From positions 103,084 through 167,083 of the forward strand of contig JAKCWW010000041.1 of the NCBI GenBank assembly GCA_026260175.1: DNA of 64,000 nucleotides, given 5' to 3'. Of the stretch, positions 25,492-37,582 are shown in pieces. Numbering within the stretch: position 1 is the first letter of the stretch; each line of letters opens with the position of its first letter. The notes beneath the pieces were generated by a model that saw only the letters and a program-made list of their open reading frames with translations, ran no database searches and was not told the DNA's origin. This stretch comes from Reticulitermes lucifugus. Its lineage: Eukaryota; Arthropoda; Insecta; Blattodea; Rhinotermitidae. Made by a program: the position numbers and the translations under genes.

Positions 25492-25754
25492 GCCGATTTC
25501 AGTAACCGCGCGGTATAAGGCGTGCGTCTGCGGCCGGTCGATTGCTGGGATTGTGGTTTCGAATCCCCCCGAAGGTATGGACGTCTGTCTCTTGTGAGTG
25601 TTGTGTGTTGTCAGGTAGAGTTCTCTGGGTAGGACTGATCACTCGTCCAGAGGAATTCTACCGAGTAAGGTGCGTCTAAATCAGTGTGATTGTGAAGCCT
25701 CGATAATAAAGGGGCCCTGGCCCACTAGGGGCTGTTGCGTCATGAAAGAAAACG
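25492..25754 (+). repeat. SINE B copy, full length
   Basis: The head reads GCCGATTTCAGTAACCGCGC then GGTATAAGGCG. It resembles the tRNA-Leu D arm (GGCCGAGCGGTCTAAGGCG). A B box (GTTTCGAATCC, one mismatch to consensus) lies at 25556-25566. The body (GTGTGTTGTCAGGTAGAG at 25602; ACTGATCACTCGTCCAGAGG at 25636) matches the copies at 31478, 33101 and 33856. It ends in the GGCCC-ACTA-GGGGC hairpin region and a short A-rich tail. No convincing target-site duplication was seen. Confidence 0.8.
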
Positions 25755-28700
25755 TAATTGTGTATATTTAAATTATCGGATTTTATTGAGTAGTTTTTAA
25801 AATGATTATTGAAATATTAATTGAGAACTTTAATATATTCTCTACGTTTTGGAAAGGCAATCTTATGGGGAAACCATAAATATTGAAATATTATATTTAA
25901 ATCTTTATTTACTTACACATATACATGTAGCCATACTACTCGAGGAAAGTGTAGTGTTTGCTTGAGATGAAACTTACGAACACATCTTCCTAGAAACTAT
26001 ACTTCCATCCCTTCTCTTCAGGTCGACCTATCAAATATTTTGATTGGCTCTTGTTACTTCATTCCTATTGATTCAGTACAAATTCTGGCCATGGACTCTT
26101 AAATCCTACAATAATGTACTACTGTTTATTTAGTTAACAAATCCTACAGTTTTATTACGATTTGCTGGCAACGTGAATACACAAACAGAACTCTACTAAA
26201 TCCTTCATATCTTGTAATCTCTACACAGTAGTTTGTAACACCTATAAGCAATGTCATTATTATGCTACTGGAATCTTCAATATTTACGTATTTTGTTTTC
26301 ACGATTGTCTCCTTCTTCATGCAACCTATGCTTGGCAAGTGTATAAATTTTGACAAATCAAACAAACACCATGAATTGTCGGAGATTTTGGAAAATATTT
26401 TTTCAACAAATTTACAAGATAGGTAAGCCAAATGTCATTCATCCCAAAATCCTACCAACTCGGGAAATTCTGTATGCACAACTGAGTTTTGTCAAGCAAT
26501 ATACAATGAGAACCACTGTGCAAATGAATAATAACCGGTCTCGTGTTTCATTGCTGTTTTCTCGGAATTCCTATTTCATTCCACTTCTTTCTCCCTATAA
26601 CCCCTCTCTCCATCTTTGTAATATCAGACCCATTGTCTATCCTTTTTCTCATTTTCTTTCGAATAAATCATATTTTAAGGATGTATACAATAAACTAAAT
26701 TTCCTGTTCCATTTGATGGTTTTGAGATTATCACCGTGGTGAATATACACATTGAAAATTGGCAAATCTCTATACGACTATATGATGTCACGTCCTATAA
26801 GACAACAGTTACCGGTTTTTCTTTGTTTTCTAACGTTTTTAACAATCAGCATCTATAAATAGCCATAAAGCAATAACACCCGTTAGTTATTATTTTGTCT
26901 GCAGCATAATACTAAACGCTATATAAGGCTTAAATACAATCGCAGAGTTCACTAAAGTAAGACACAAAATTTAGTTTAAATTTAGGAGCTGACATCACTC
27001 GACGATTTAATTCAGGTAAATACCGATCACTGCTTAATTAACTGGTTATGTTTTATTATCATATTTTACATTCAAAAATCTAAATTTATCCCAGAGTGCA
27101 ATTGTCTGTATTTTATTTCATACGACTCTCAGAGTAAAATTGATAAGTTCCTTATATTAGTAAGTGGTTATTCTTAATAATAGAGAAAAGTCTGTGCTCT
27201 CTGTGCGGTAGGAACTAAAATGTTATACGTACTGAATCCATCAATGATAAAACTGTCACGTATTTAAAAAGTATATTGGTGGAAGGTCAAATGGGAAATA
27301 GATTATTAATTAGTAGAAAATACAGTTAAAAATATATAATTCCTGAAAGAACTACAAGAGACTTCTTCAGATACCCTTCGTATTAAGTGAAAGGTAGAAT
27401 TAAGAAAGCACCTATATTTAACTAAATTTGTGACCCTACTTGATCCTGAAACTGGAAGAACAATAAATTCTGCATCTTGGTAAAACATAAGATAATGTTT
27501 TCCATTGCGGTATTTCACAAAGAAAAAATGGCACTCAAGAAATAGAAAAACTTGAAGCTTAATGTGAAGAGCATATCTATGCTATAACACCGCTTTTTTG
27601 AACCCCGATAAAAAACCGAAATTAAGTGGAAAGTTATTATAGCTAGAAAATTATTTTAATAAACTTGGGATTCCTATTGTCTCTCGTCATTTAATAACCA
27701 GATGATCAGTTTATTTTAAAAAATTAGTTTGTGTATCTATTTCAATATACGGTTGAAGAAATTATCATGCAAGTAATAGGAATGTTTTTTTCGCATAAAC
27801 TTTGCTAACAAGTAGCACAAATTTTAAAACCCGCAAATTTAGCATTTACCGTATCAAGCTAGACACATTTACTCCCTTTTAGCTTATCAATTTATAAAAG
27901 CTAACGTTTGATTCTGTGTCTTTTTGTGGTATGGTTCAATAGTCACAGAGTTCAGTTCTTATTGCACATTTCGTGGAACTGCTCGCCGTTTAACACCTGG
28001 TTGTCACGTGCGTAGTCATCTCTCTATACATATAGCTTTATTCTTACATTTCTCTCCCTCTATTCTCCCATTTACGCCTTACTTTTCCAAATATTTTTCT
28101 ATAATTCTTATTTATACTTTATGTGTAAAATTTATTATTTTTATATGCTAATTTCGCATTCATGTCTAGTCACTTACACACAAATATACTATTGTCGACG
28201 TTCTTGTTTCTGGGCAGCTCATAGCATCATCATGCCTGAATGTAGAGGAGAGCTTCTTTACCTATTCGAAGCTCCATTCCTTTTAATTTCCAAAATATAA
28301 CTTTCAACCAAACTACCCCTTTCTTTCGTTTCCAGTGTCTCGTCCACTTTCTTCCTTGCCCGATTCATGTTTCATATTTTGGTAAAATGTTTTTCAGGTA
28401 TCTTCTACAATATATTCTGCCATTCTATGTCATTTCATCTTTATTTTGTCCCCTTACGTAATTTGCAGGTGTTCATGCCCTGCTCTTTCTGCCAGACGTA
28501 TGCCAGTCCTATAAACTGCAACTTTAAAATCTCCTGAAATCAATTATCGGAAGTCAAGCTACAAAAAATGGGACTATTTTAAATGTGGCTTCACACCGCA
28601 ACTAGCAAGAGATACAGAGTCGAACAAGATCGAGTGTAGTACTATTGCTATAATATGGAGATAACTTTTAGGGCGTGAATTCAAAGTGAAGACTGAAGCT

Positions 28701-29680
28701 TCAAAGTCGTATTTTAATAGAGAGCTACACTAAAATAATCAAAGAGGCGTGTTTTAAATGCAGTATGAAGGCACCACTTACTTTGTCATTCACATGGAAT
28801 AAAGTGCACACTAAGGGACCCTGGAGGTCTGCGCAGGAAATCAAGTGGTTCTTCGTATAAATTATCCGTTATACTTTTATGACTTGACCGGGCTTGACAT
28901 GGCTTGAACATTTCCGCTAAAATTTTCCAATATCAAATTTAAAGAAAGCACCATAGGCGGATTTCGAGTTATTATAGGAATACCGATGGATGGACTGACA
29001 TATATTTAATACAAGCAGCCCAGGAATGCGAACATGGTTATAAAATGCTACTGGTGAAATTTCTGTTGCGTTTATTTTGCTTTCAGATGCTATTTCAAAA
29101 AATCAGCTACTGTACTGGTTTTATTTTTCTATTGGCTCTTATAGGCCTATCAATAAAAGGAGCAGGCTGTCTGTTAAGAAGCTAACAGTTGCTTAGCTGA
29201 TCAATACGTTTCCCACATTTTATTGGCGCCGAAATTTATTAACGTACTCACATCTGTCTGCCAAATTCGATATTCTGCTTGAGCTAAATACAGGCGGCAA
29301 CCTACATTCAAGTACTTTAAACCCCACTTTATTTTTACTTTTCTAATTACGTTTTGGTTTTCCAGTTTGTTTCTTTCTTACCAAATTTTGTACGCACCCT
29401 TTCCTGTGCGTGCTATACGCCCTGTTATCTCATTGTCAATGTGACTAACCTAATGATATTTGCCGAAGAGCAAAATTTATAGAGCTATCTTTTTTTGCGC
29501 TTTCTTCCAGCTCCGTGTTGTTACAGGCCTATCATATGTTTGAAACGAAGGTAGAAAGATAAATAAATTATTTAACCAAAGTTTGTGATGCTGCAAACTA
29601 AGGTCAAGAAAGGCACTTTTATAAGGAAATTATAAACAACTCGCAACAAGGTTACAAAAAATTAACAAAGTAAATACTGT
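25755..29680. other. AT-rich DNA, nothing recognised
   Basis: The 130-codon frame 26350-26742 starts at ATG, but its serine/phenylalanine/asparagine-rich product has no domain I know, and an opposite-strand frame overlaps its start. Frames at 27306-27518 and 27924-28151 are likewise unsupported. A small GGCTTGAC-like local repeat lies at about 28880-28910. Confidence 0.4.
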
Positions 29681-29940
29681 CCTGATAGCGACCGAGCTAA
29701 AAGACGGATGAACCAGGAAATTGGTTTCGACTCCCGGCAAATCAAAAATGTTTTTATCTTCTCCAATACATGCAGATCTGCCATGGAGCCCATCAAACCT
29801 CCTACTCAAAGACTATCCGGGGCTGATTCCTGGGAGAGAAGTGACCTGGGCTTGAAGCTTACCACTCAGCTCCGTCTACTGCCAGGATTACGAAATCAGG
29901 TTTCTATACCTCCACTTCTCTATGTCTTCATAGCAAGGTA
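29681..29940 (+). repeat. SINE A copy, diverged
   Basis: Starts with GATAGCGACCGAGCTAAAAG (A-box region) and a B-box-like GGTTTCGACTCCC (29721). The body is CATGGAGCCCATCAAACCTC (29782), colinear with the GGCCCACCCAGTCTCC block of the intact copy. It ends in CTTCTCTATGTCTTCATAGC, matching the CTCTGGGCCTTCATGGCCC hairpin region. The 138-codon frame over it is a repeat by-product. Confidence 0.65.
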
Positions 29941-31076
29941 CTTAATTAGAAAAAAGCGGAAACTTTGTATTTTTTATTTTTTACCTCAAGATTATTTATG
30001 TCTTCAGGGACGGAGCAGGAACAGCATATATATATGCCTAGAAGTAAAGCAAAATCTGCAAACACTCATACAGAAATTATTAGGTTTAAGAAACCTTTCG
30101 CAAATTTCCAAAACTTACCAATGAAGTCAACAAATCTGCCTTGAAACGGGTTACAATCCATATGTAGCAGAATAATTCAGGAAACTCATTCACATACAAA
30201 CACGTCACTATCGCAATATTGAAAACAAATGACAACAGAAAAGAGTATTCCAACATCTTACCTAAACCAACATCAAACCTGTACTACTGTTGCACCCCTA
30301 TAGTTTGCTCATTTTCACCCCTCAAAAGATTTCACTTCTATATGGCGGGATAGGGAGAACAGTTATACCGTATAGAAGTAACTCCCGTAAACACTGGGGG
30401 TTGTTTGGTGCAGTCTGCTACCATCCTGATAACACCCTGCAACCATCCTCGTCGCCAAACATACCCTTATAAAAACGCCCTACGCTTAATGGTTTGCTGC
30501 TTCCAATTCTCTTTTACTTCATTCAGGCTACTACGATGCAATATTGCCCCAGCCGAAAATAACAAAACGTGATATGAGACTAAGGTTCTCAGTTTCGACG
30601 GCCTTCAAGTTATTTGACAAAGGTGGAAGTCTGAGTTTTATGATTGTGCTAAACCCTTAGGTCTTGATGCTTATCACAGCTATCTTTCTTCAGAGATAAT
30701 AACCACGTTTCAAATGTCTTGCTACACTCCGTATCAATTTGTCTATTACAGTTAAATAAAATCCAATTGATTAGTCCCGTATTATTTTATAAGCCCATGG
30801 GAAATTATAATGTACACGGATAAACAGCGACAAGCATAAACAAGATCAACAAGCTGACGTTTCATGGACTTCGTACTGCATGTTCTTCTACTGTGCGGAA
30901 ATACAGAAGCGTTAACACACGAATCCTCTTGTAACCATACTTTAATTATTTCAATTATTACAACGAAAATTGTACAGAGTAACATGTATTGGTTTGAATG
31001 CAAATTGAGATCTTAATTATTAATATATTTTAATACACTTGTATATACAGTATTCTTTAAGAGTTTTATATTACTG
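29941..31076. other. AT-rich DNA, nothing recognised
   Basis: Frames at 30290-30472 (plus) and 30782-31003 (minus) lack domains. No repeat was recognised. Confidence 0.45.
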
Positions 31077-31113
31077 GCCTGAAGATAGCCGTATTGGGTC
31101 GATTCTTGTTACC
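31077..31113 (+). repeat. CTGAAGA-stem-GGGTCGA motif (H3)
   Basis: CCTGAAGATAGCCGTATTGG followed by GTCGATTCTTGTTACC keeps the order and spacing of the other copies. GAAAC has decayed to GATTC. Confidence 0.4.
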
Positions 31114-31383
31114 AGAATAAAGTATATAATATGCACTAGTTGTGTTTGACGATAAATAATCTCTTCATCATAGTCCTTATGGATTTTCAGCTTATTTATA
31201 TTATATTTATTTCTTGTTATTCAATTAATATACATTTAATTTTAACCTTAATGCTTTCCTTCCTTCTCCAGTACATATCGGTAATTCTTCACTTTTCCAC
31301 TTCCTGAGAACCTATTCCTTCTGCCTGGGTGTAAACTTTCTTTTCTGCTGAACCTGCAGCTCTCTTAAAATAGTGCACGTACC

Positions 31384-31408
31384 TGTGTGTGTGTGTGTGT
31401 GTGCGTGT
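31384..31408 (+). repeat. (TG)n microsatellite
   Basis: About ten uninterrupted TG units followed by a few interrupted ones. Confidence 0.85.
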
Positions 31409-31463
31409 ATGCCCGTGTCTTTTTAGCTTTAGGATAAAACGTGGACGATGGATATTAATATAC

Positions 31464-31477
31464 GCTGTCCTTTCCTA
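31464..31477. repeat. Target-site duplication of SINE B (left)
   Basis: GCTGTCCTTTCCTA is repeated without change at 31759-31772, on the other side of the SINE. A perfect 14-base duplication is typical of target-primed insertion. Confidence 0.85.
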
Positions 31478-31758
31478 CTTTTTTTTTCCTATGACTCGAC
31501 AGTCCTTAGGGGGCCTAGGCCTCGTCATTTTACGACGCTTCACGATCACACTGATAGACACACCACNNNNNNNNNNNNNNNNNNNNNNNNNNNNNNNNNN
31601 NNNNNNNNNNNNNNNNGCTCGTCGCAGAGACCTCTACCTGACAACACACAACACTCATAAGAGACAGACATCCATGTCCCCTGTGGGATTCAAACCCACG
31701 ATCCTAGTAAGCGAGCGGCCTCAGACCCACACCTTAGTCCGCGCGGCCACTGGGATCG
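31478..31758 (-). repeat. SINE B copy interrupted by an assembly gap
   Basis: On the minus strand it begins with the tRNA-Leu-like head (CCAGTGGCCGCGCGGACTAA) and a B-box-like GGGTTTGAATCCC, then the GTGTGTTGTCAGGTAGAGGT body. It is interrupted by 50 N. The 3' part (GATCGTGAAGCGTCG) follows the gap. It is bounded by a perfect 14-base target-site duplication. Frames across the gap (31389-31808 and 31448-31660) are artefacts. Confidence 0.85.
31567..31616. other. Assembly gap of 50 N
   Basis: The run is exactly 50 bases long. The other SINE B copies have only about 30 bases between the flanking blocks, so the length is probably a placeholder. Confidence 0.9.
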
Positions 31759-31965
31759 GCTGTCCTTTCCTAATTCTCATTTTAAAAGCAGGCCTACACT
31801 TCAGTTAGACTAAATCCCGAAATAAGTGCAATAAATATCACAGACTATTACTAGTATAAAAGAAGACAAGTAATCTGTGACTGTGTAATGAATTTTCCGT
31901 GTTCGCTGCATTCCTCACAGCAATCGGTGGGATTAATCCTAAACCATAATTCAATGACAAGAGAC

Positions 31966-32259
31966 GGGATAAATCTGTTCATTGTGTCTGGACTATGGAC
32001 TGGACGACCAGATGTTCATGGTTAGATCTGTGGCAGAGGTAAGAGACATTCTCATCTCCAAAATGTCCAGACCGGATGTGTGACCCCATAGCCTCCTACT
32101 GAAAATAAACTGGGGTCCCGCTCCTCTGGATAAGGCAGCTGGGACGTGAAACTGATCACTTCTTCCTATCCGGTGCCAAGGTTAGAATGCGTGTCACTAT
32201 ACTTCCGCTTCCCTACACGCCTTCATTATAGTGCTAAGGGATGACTATTTTTTACCTTA
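31966..32259 (+). repeat. SINE A copy, diverged, with TTTACC tail
   Basis: GGACTGGACGACC (31998) matches the head block GGACTGGACGTCC at 12121. TCCAGACCGGATGTG (32064), CATAGCCTCCTACTG (32088) and ATCCGGTGCCAAGGTTAGAA (32168) follow the body order, and CCCTACACGCCTTCATTATA (32211) the 3' hairpin region. It ends in TTTTTTACCTTA. Confidence 0.7.
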
Positions 32260-32334
32260 TGTAATGATATAATGTAAATAAAAATGTAACCGAAGTATTT
32301 GATGAAAAAGGATGATTAAATGTTTACTTCTTTG

Positions 32335-32500
32335 TAAAATTTTAATATTCATTACCGTGCTGAAATAGCTGCCATTGGTTACTATTCTGAGCCAATTAGA
32401 TACTGAAAGCTTTCTCATTTCCTGCTTCCTTGAGCTAAGCTTCCTTTTAATATTATACTCCAAAGAACGCCCAGGTGGCCCAAGACTCTTGAGTAATCGG
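32335..32500 (-). mobile_element. LINE (non-LTR retrotransposon) 3' end, decayed
   Basis: Read on the minus strand, the block GAGTATAATATTAAAAGGAA (about 32459) and GGCTCAGAATAGTAACCAAT (about 32395), with STVMNIKI-like coding at 32350, resemble the end of insect LINE reverse-transcriptase frames. In these the protein typically ends RW-DNIK-DL, then LAQDRDxWR, then VMNLRVP. Here the reading frame is shifted (WLRIVTNG replaces LAQDRxxW) and the upstream enzyme is absent. It is a dead 3' fragment. The identification comes from remembered family patterns, not a search. Confidence 0.5.
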
Positions 32501-33090
32501 ACCAAACCCACTTACGTCTGCTACAATTTTCACTTACTCTTAATTTATTGATATTATTATAGGTTTACAGCTATTGTTTAGTGGAAGTACAGATAGATTA
32601 AGTATAGTCTTATTTTAATTATTCCTGTTCCTTTTCCAACGCAAACCGAAATTTTGTGGTAATCCGGACGTCTTTCTTCCTTCCGTGATAGATCACCTCA
32701 GGGAGCAGGAAAATAGTATTCCGTCTCCTCATATCCTCGCATAAATCTGGGAATGTTAGTTTCATATTTGTGTAGGCTGTAGGTTTTTTTTGCTTTGAGA
32801 AGTTTTTTTAACGACTGAGTGCATATCAGCCTGCCAGCAGGGACGAGACTCTGCGCGAATAATTTTAATGAACTGTGGTATTTAAAACACTTAGTATAAT
32901 TTGCCGGCTATTCTGAATTTTGGTGAAAGATGGACAATATATAATAAAAATCCGGGCTTTTTGTATTTTAATAAATAGTGACAAAAAAGGATAGGAATTT
33001 TACAATACATCTATCGAAACAGAGAAGTACATTTTGTTTTATGTGAATCTGTATATGATCTGTGGTTTTATATAAGAACATAAAAATCCC
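32501..33090. other. AT-rich spacer, nothing recognised
   Basis: No gene or repeat recognised between the LINE remnant and the next SINE. Confidence 0.45.
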
Positions 33091-33100
33091 AAATAATTTA
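33091..33100. repeat. Target-site duplication of SINE B (left)
   Basis: AAATAATTTA recurs at 33364-33373, directly after the head end of the SINE. Perfect over ten bases, though AT-rich. Confidence 0.65.
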
Positions 33101-33363
33101 AATTTTCTTCCATGGTGAAATCACCCCTAGTGGGACAGGGCCTCCTCATTATCGAGGCTTCAAGACCACACTAATTTAGGCACATCACACTCAGTAGGAC
33201 TCCTCTGAACGAGTGATCAGCACGACGCAGAGACCTCTAGCTGACAACACACGACACTAAAAATAACAGATATCCATACCCCCGGCAGGACTCGAACCCG
33301 CAATTCCAGCAAGCGAGCGGCAACAAACCCACATCTTAGATCGCGCGGCCAATGGTATTGGCT
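33101..33363 (-). repeat. SINE B copy, full length
   Basis: The minus strand reads ATTGGCCGCGCGATCTAAGA (head), GCGGGTTCGAGTCCTGCCGG (B-box region, 33288-33307), GTGTCGTGTGTTGTCAGCTA, CTGATCACTCGTTCAGAGGA and the tail CCCTGTCCCACTAGGGGTGA. It is colinear with 25492-25754 throughout. The 65-codon frame over its 5' part is a shadow. Confidence 0.85.
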
Positions 33364-33855
33364 AAATAATTTACTTAGATAATATGTTATGAGGTAATTA
33401 GCCCAACTAAGCATTAAAGCCTTTTTGGGCTATTTGCCGTGTCATAGCTGATACGAAATCCAAAGCTTCGAGGCCTGTTCTGCCTCCTTCATCAGATTCA
33501 TTGATCTTTGTCCTAGATATGATACGGCTGATAGCTCAAAAACGTGGTAGTATACGTTATGCTAAGTTATGTCAGGTTAGACACATGCACCCTGAAAGAC
33601 TTAGGTTTATGTAGTCCGAAAACGTATAAAACTACAGAAATTTGCAAACCGCTTGTGACTTTATTCAAAGTAAGCAAAAAACAAATTGATTTGCGACGCA
33701 AATATTTGACATTTCAGAGGTGTTTAAAGAATTTTCTGAGAAGAAAAACGCCCCTGCGTTACGCTAAGCGTATTTTATCAGCATTATAAGGGTGCAAAAT
33801 TCCAGTAACACTAAATATTTAAAAAGAATTATGGCACGTGAAAAATAATGACATA
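33364..33855. other. Spacer between inverted SINE B copies
   Basis: An 81-codon frame (33544-33789) is lysine/leucine-rich with no recognised domain and begins at an alternative codon. No gene is called. Confidence 0.4.
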
Positions 33856-34062
33856 ATTCGAGGGTTCCCGCCGGGGACGGGGATGCCTGTCTAATTTGAA
33901 TGCTGTGTGTTGTCAAGTAGAAGTCTCTGCAACGAACCGATCACTCGTCCAGAGGAGTCCTATCGAGTGTGGTGTGTTTAAATGTGTGTGATATCGAAAC
34001 CTCAACAATGGGGCGGCCTGGGCCCGAGTAGGCACAGGAAAAAATCATAGAAGGTTAAATCT
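33856..34062 (+). repeat. SINE B copy, lacks the A-box half
   Basis: It begins within the B-box region (CGAGGGTTCCCGCCGGGGAC). The body is ATGCTGTGTGTTGTCAAGTA, CCGATCACTCGTCCAGAGGA and GTGTGATATCGAAACCTCAA, ending GGCCTGGGCCCGAGTAGGCA. The tRNA-like 5' half is missing, as in 5'-truncated insertions. Confidence 0.75.
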
Positions 34063-37000
34063 AACGAGAATTCCAAAACTTATTTTCGGAAGTGGGTACA
34101 CATTTTTCCTTGTCTCATATCGATTCACAATAACCTTCTCCTATTATGCATCTCAAAGAGTCAAGATGTTTTCTTAAAGGATGTAGCACTCCATGCAAGA
34201 TACACCGACAACGTAGTAGGTTCCGTCGGACTGGAATGGAATGGGGTGAATGAACGGTGTCCCGCCGTAAGAACAGCCCTGCTTTCTACTGACACAAACA
34301 CTCACGTGCACCAGGGTGGCTTGAAAACTGATCCTGTTCAGAATCTTACTAACACGACAAGGATTTTGAATGTCAGAATAGAAGAAGCGAAAAGCCAAGA
34401 AAAGTCTAATGAAACTGGGTGTAAATAAGCAGATGTGTTGATTGAAAAAAACACAATTGGCGAGAAGTACTTCACTTTTAAATATTTGTTATATTTAACT
34501 TCTGTTTCAGAATACTAACAAAGCACTTCCATTACTGCATTGTTTCTACGGTTCTTCAGACTATGTGTAATATACAGAAGGGTTTCGGCTTCAAACCCTG
34601 TCGTTTTTGTAGTTATTGCTGAAACTTTTAAGGAACGGAATTTCTAATCGATACTGCTCAACCCGGACAGCCGATATGACACACTTCATTAGCATTGTTA
34701 AGTACCTCCATAGAACAGTGTTTTTGAGAATTTAAGAGTTTTTCAGCTCTGTCGAACATCTCCACCAATTTACCAAACAGAAATTTTCATCGCCGTGTCT
34801 ATAAGAGTCTTCCTCTTGTTCCTATCATAATTCATATGAATTCCTTTCACGCCCTCCCATTCTATTTGTTTAAGATCCGTTTCATTATTGTCTTTCCATC
34901 TAAGCTTATGTCTTTCAAGTGGACCATTTTCGTCAGGTTTGTCCCTCATACGTGCCTTATTTCCAGCTCATATCATCCTTCTTGGTTAAGAAAAACTTAA
35001 ATTTCACAAACTTCTTTTAATATATTATCGTTTTAAATAAAATTATTGCTTCCTAAGGAAAGTCACAATGCTATAAATGCAGGCTTTCTCCTTTCCTGGT
35101 GTCTGAAACATGTTTTTCTTTCTCCTTTTAGTGGCCGAAAAATTTAAATGTAACACACTGACACACTGAAGAATTATAACTCCTATAATTCATAATAACC
35201 AAGCCCTTTCTTGGATATTTTCTCAACCATATGAATGATGTTACTATTTGTATGATATTCTCCATTTTATGAGTATGTGTGGTGAGCATGGCTATAAATT
35301 TATAAAAAGTTTTAAACGTTACACAATCAACATCTGGAATGATTTCTGCACTACCTCATCAAAAATAACTTCAATGAAAAACCAATAAAAATGAGGGAGA
35401 AATGTGATATATCCCACTCCACCTCTTTATCACTGCATAAAAACCTACAAATTATAAAGCACATATAATCGAAACTTCTGACAAGATAATAATTTTAGTA
35501 CTTTTTTACAGCACGTAACACTACTGAATCATACGGCATGGAAGATAGGAGTATTCAGTCAGAGGCTTTCGTTTTAACACCGTCAGCATGACACGTCTTG
35601 CAATTTCTCAGTTTTTAAAGGTCCTATGAGGTTCTCTACAGCAATAGCGCTGAAAGGTACGTAGTTAGGGCTAGTATATCTATATTATGGGCTTCTGTCA
35701 TGTATTCAGTTTCATCATTCTATGCAACTTCAAAATATATCACAAAACATAAAACACAGACGACTATTCCCACCCACACATTTAATAATTTCCACTTAAT
35801 TTATGACTTAGTTTAGCGCGTAATCTATTACAATGTCATTTATAATATGTTCTAATTAAAATAATTGATAAACACTTCATAAATTTGACAAAGCCATTGG
35901 ACATGCTTCTGTTGGAGAGTGATCTTCGTCCCACTTACATGTGCGGCGTGCTGAACATATTAGTTTACTTCATATGGGTATAAATTTACAAATAAGACTA
36001 CTGCGCTTCTGGTAGGTGCATTACTATCATACTCCCACCCGAATTTTTTTCCACAGTCACAGCCAGATTGTCGACATTTTGTATAAGGTTTCTGAAGTAA
36101 GCAAAGCAAGTTTTAGAGATAGCACAGACGTAAAAATTATGTCAGCAGAACTTGAAAGGAAAAATGTCGGACTCTTCTGCACAAATCGCAGTCGGAAAGA
36201 AAAATTCCATGTACAAAGAAGAAGTGTGCTATATGATAGATTTCATCCCGTTACGCTATAAAACATTCAACACCAAATTTTTAAATAATCCGCCCAACAC
36301 AAATATATTTATTCAAAAAACTAGCTATATATTTCAGAAAAAATTGACAGTTTTCAGGCTGTCATACAATATTTAAAAAAGGTAAATTATAATATATATA
36401 AATTACTTAAAAATTTGTATATATTACATTTCCCCTTCTTGTAAATATTTTGTTATAGCCTGATCATTGTCAATTTTGAGTGAAATATACGTCTAAATTT
36501 TTAATCAATATAGTTGGAAGGAATATTTTAAGATTTGTTATTGAAGAGGCCTCTTATTTATGTAGTTATTACTTCAGTGATTCTCAAGTACAACCTCCTG
36601 ATATAAGTGGAGAAATATATTTAATATTTTGTGATGTGAAGTTCTACATTCAAGCCTGATATTTCAAAAAATATTACAAAAATGAGTCAAAGTACATTTA
36701 CAATATTTATATTTTATATTATTAATGTTTAAGGCACATAAATTCTATAATAAGTTCACAAAACATAAACAAGAATAAAACAACATTCTGCACGAATTTA
36801 CTATTCTATTCCTGGAGCAAAATTTCTCGACTTTTCTCTACCTACTAACGCCATTCTTCAAAATGCACAGTCGTATTATCAACGCACTTGCTCACAGCGC
36901 TTTACTAGTAACAAAGACAGAAGAAAAGGAAATTAACTATTTAGGTTGAAAACACAATCTGCATTCCGGCACATCAGTATTCCGATGGTTAAACACTATT

Positions 37001-37280
37001 AAGAACTTAATGTATCCACATATATCTGTAAAGGTGTTTGGTATAGGTAACCGGCGTAAGCAGTTTAAATATATTCCTTGCTTCTTGATTATATATTACA
37101 CTTAATGCAGTAAAATTGTCACGGAGACTGACCTACTTGAGCAGCAAGTTGTAAAAAGTTTTCCTCTTTAAGAAAAGCGAAGAATAGTTTATGTAATCAC
37201 GTATTTTCGCTACTGGTCTCAGATTGTCTAGGTCGCACGTTTTGAATTCATTTGTTTTAGATTAATGTTGCTGTTATTCC
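34063..37280. other. AT-rich DNA, nothing recognised
   Basis: Overlapping opposite-strand frames at 34174-34428, and overlapping frames at 36016-36376 in two registers, show no domain. No SINE copy was seen. Confidence 0.45.
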
Positions 37281-37292
37281 TCCCTTGTGATG
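37281..37292. repeat. Target-site duplication of SINE C (left)
   Basis: TCCCTTGTGATG here and TCCCTTGTGGTG at 37571-37582 match at 11 of 12 positions and bracket the SINE. Confidence 0.75.
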
Positions 37293-37570
37293 CAAACAGT
37301 AAAGGTAAAGCTTGCCATAGCCCTTTACACGCCTGGAGAGTTTCTCAATACTCCAGGAGGTTGAGAATCCCAGAGTTTTTATACAGTCAGCACATGAAGA
37401 TGGCAAAGTTGTCAGTCATAAGCACCGGCCGCCTCTACCCCCTGGTACTCATTTCTGTGAGAGGCTGAGTCGACCCCAGGGCCATAGTGCGGCCAGAATG
37501 ATTGTCAGACACCTGAGGGAATCGAATCTGCGACCTTCCGGCCCCAACCAAATGCGCCACTGCATACACT
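37293..37570 (-). repeat. SINE C copy, full length
   Basis: On the minus strand the tRNA-like head has an A-box-like TGGCGCATTTGGTT and a B-box-like GATTCGATTCC. The body (GGGGTCGACTCAGCCTCTCA, CTTCATGTGCTGACTG) and a TTTACCTTTAC tail are colinear with the copy at 39003-39322. Confidence 0.8.
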
Positions 37571-37582
37571 TCCCTTGTGGTG

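Noticed and set aside
18466-30370. Shared element between GGGTAGGGAGAACCGTTACG (18475) and GGGATAGGGAGAACAGTTAT (30348)
   Set aside because: The similarity stops after about 25 bases and no flanking blocks align.
31389-31808. 139-codon frame across the gap
   Set aside because: It runs through 50 N and a SINE B copy; the frame is an artefact.
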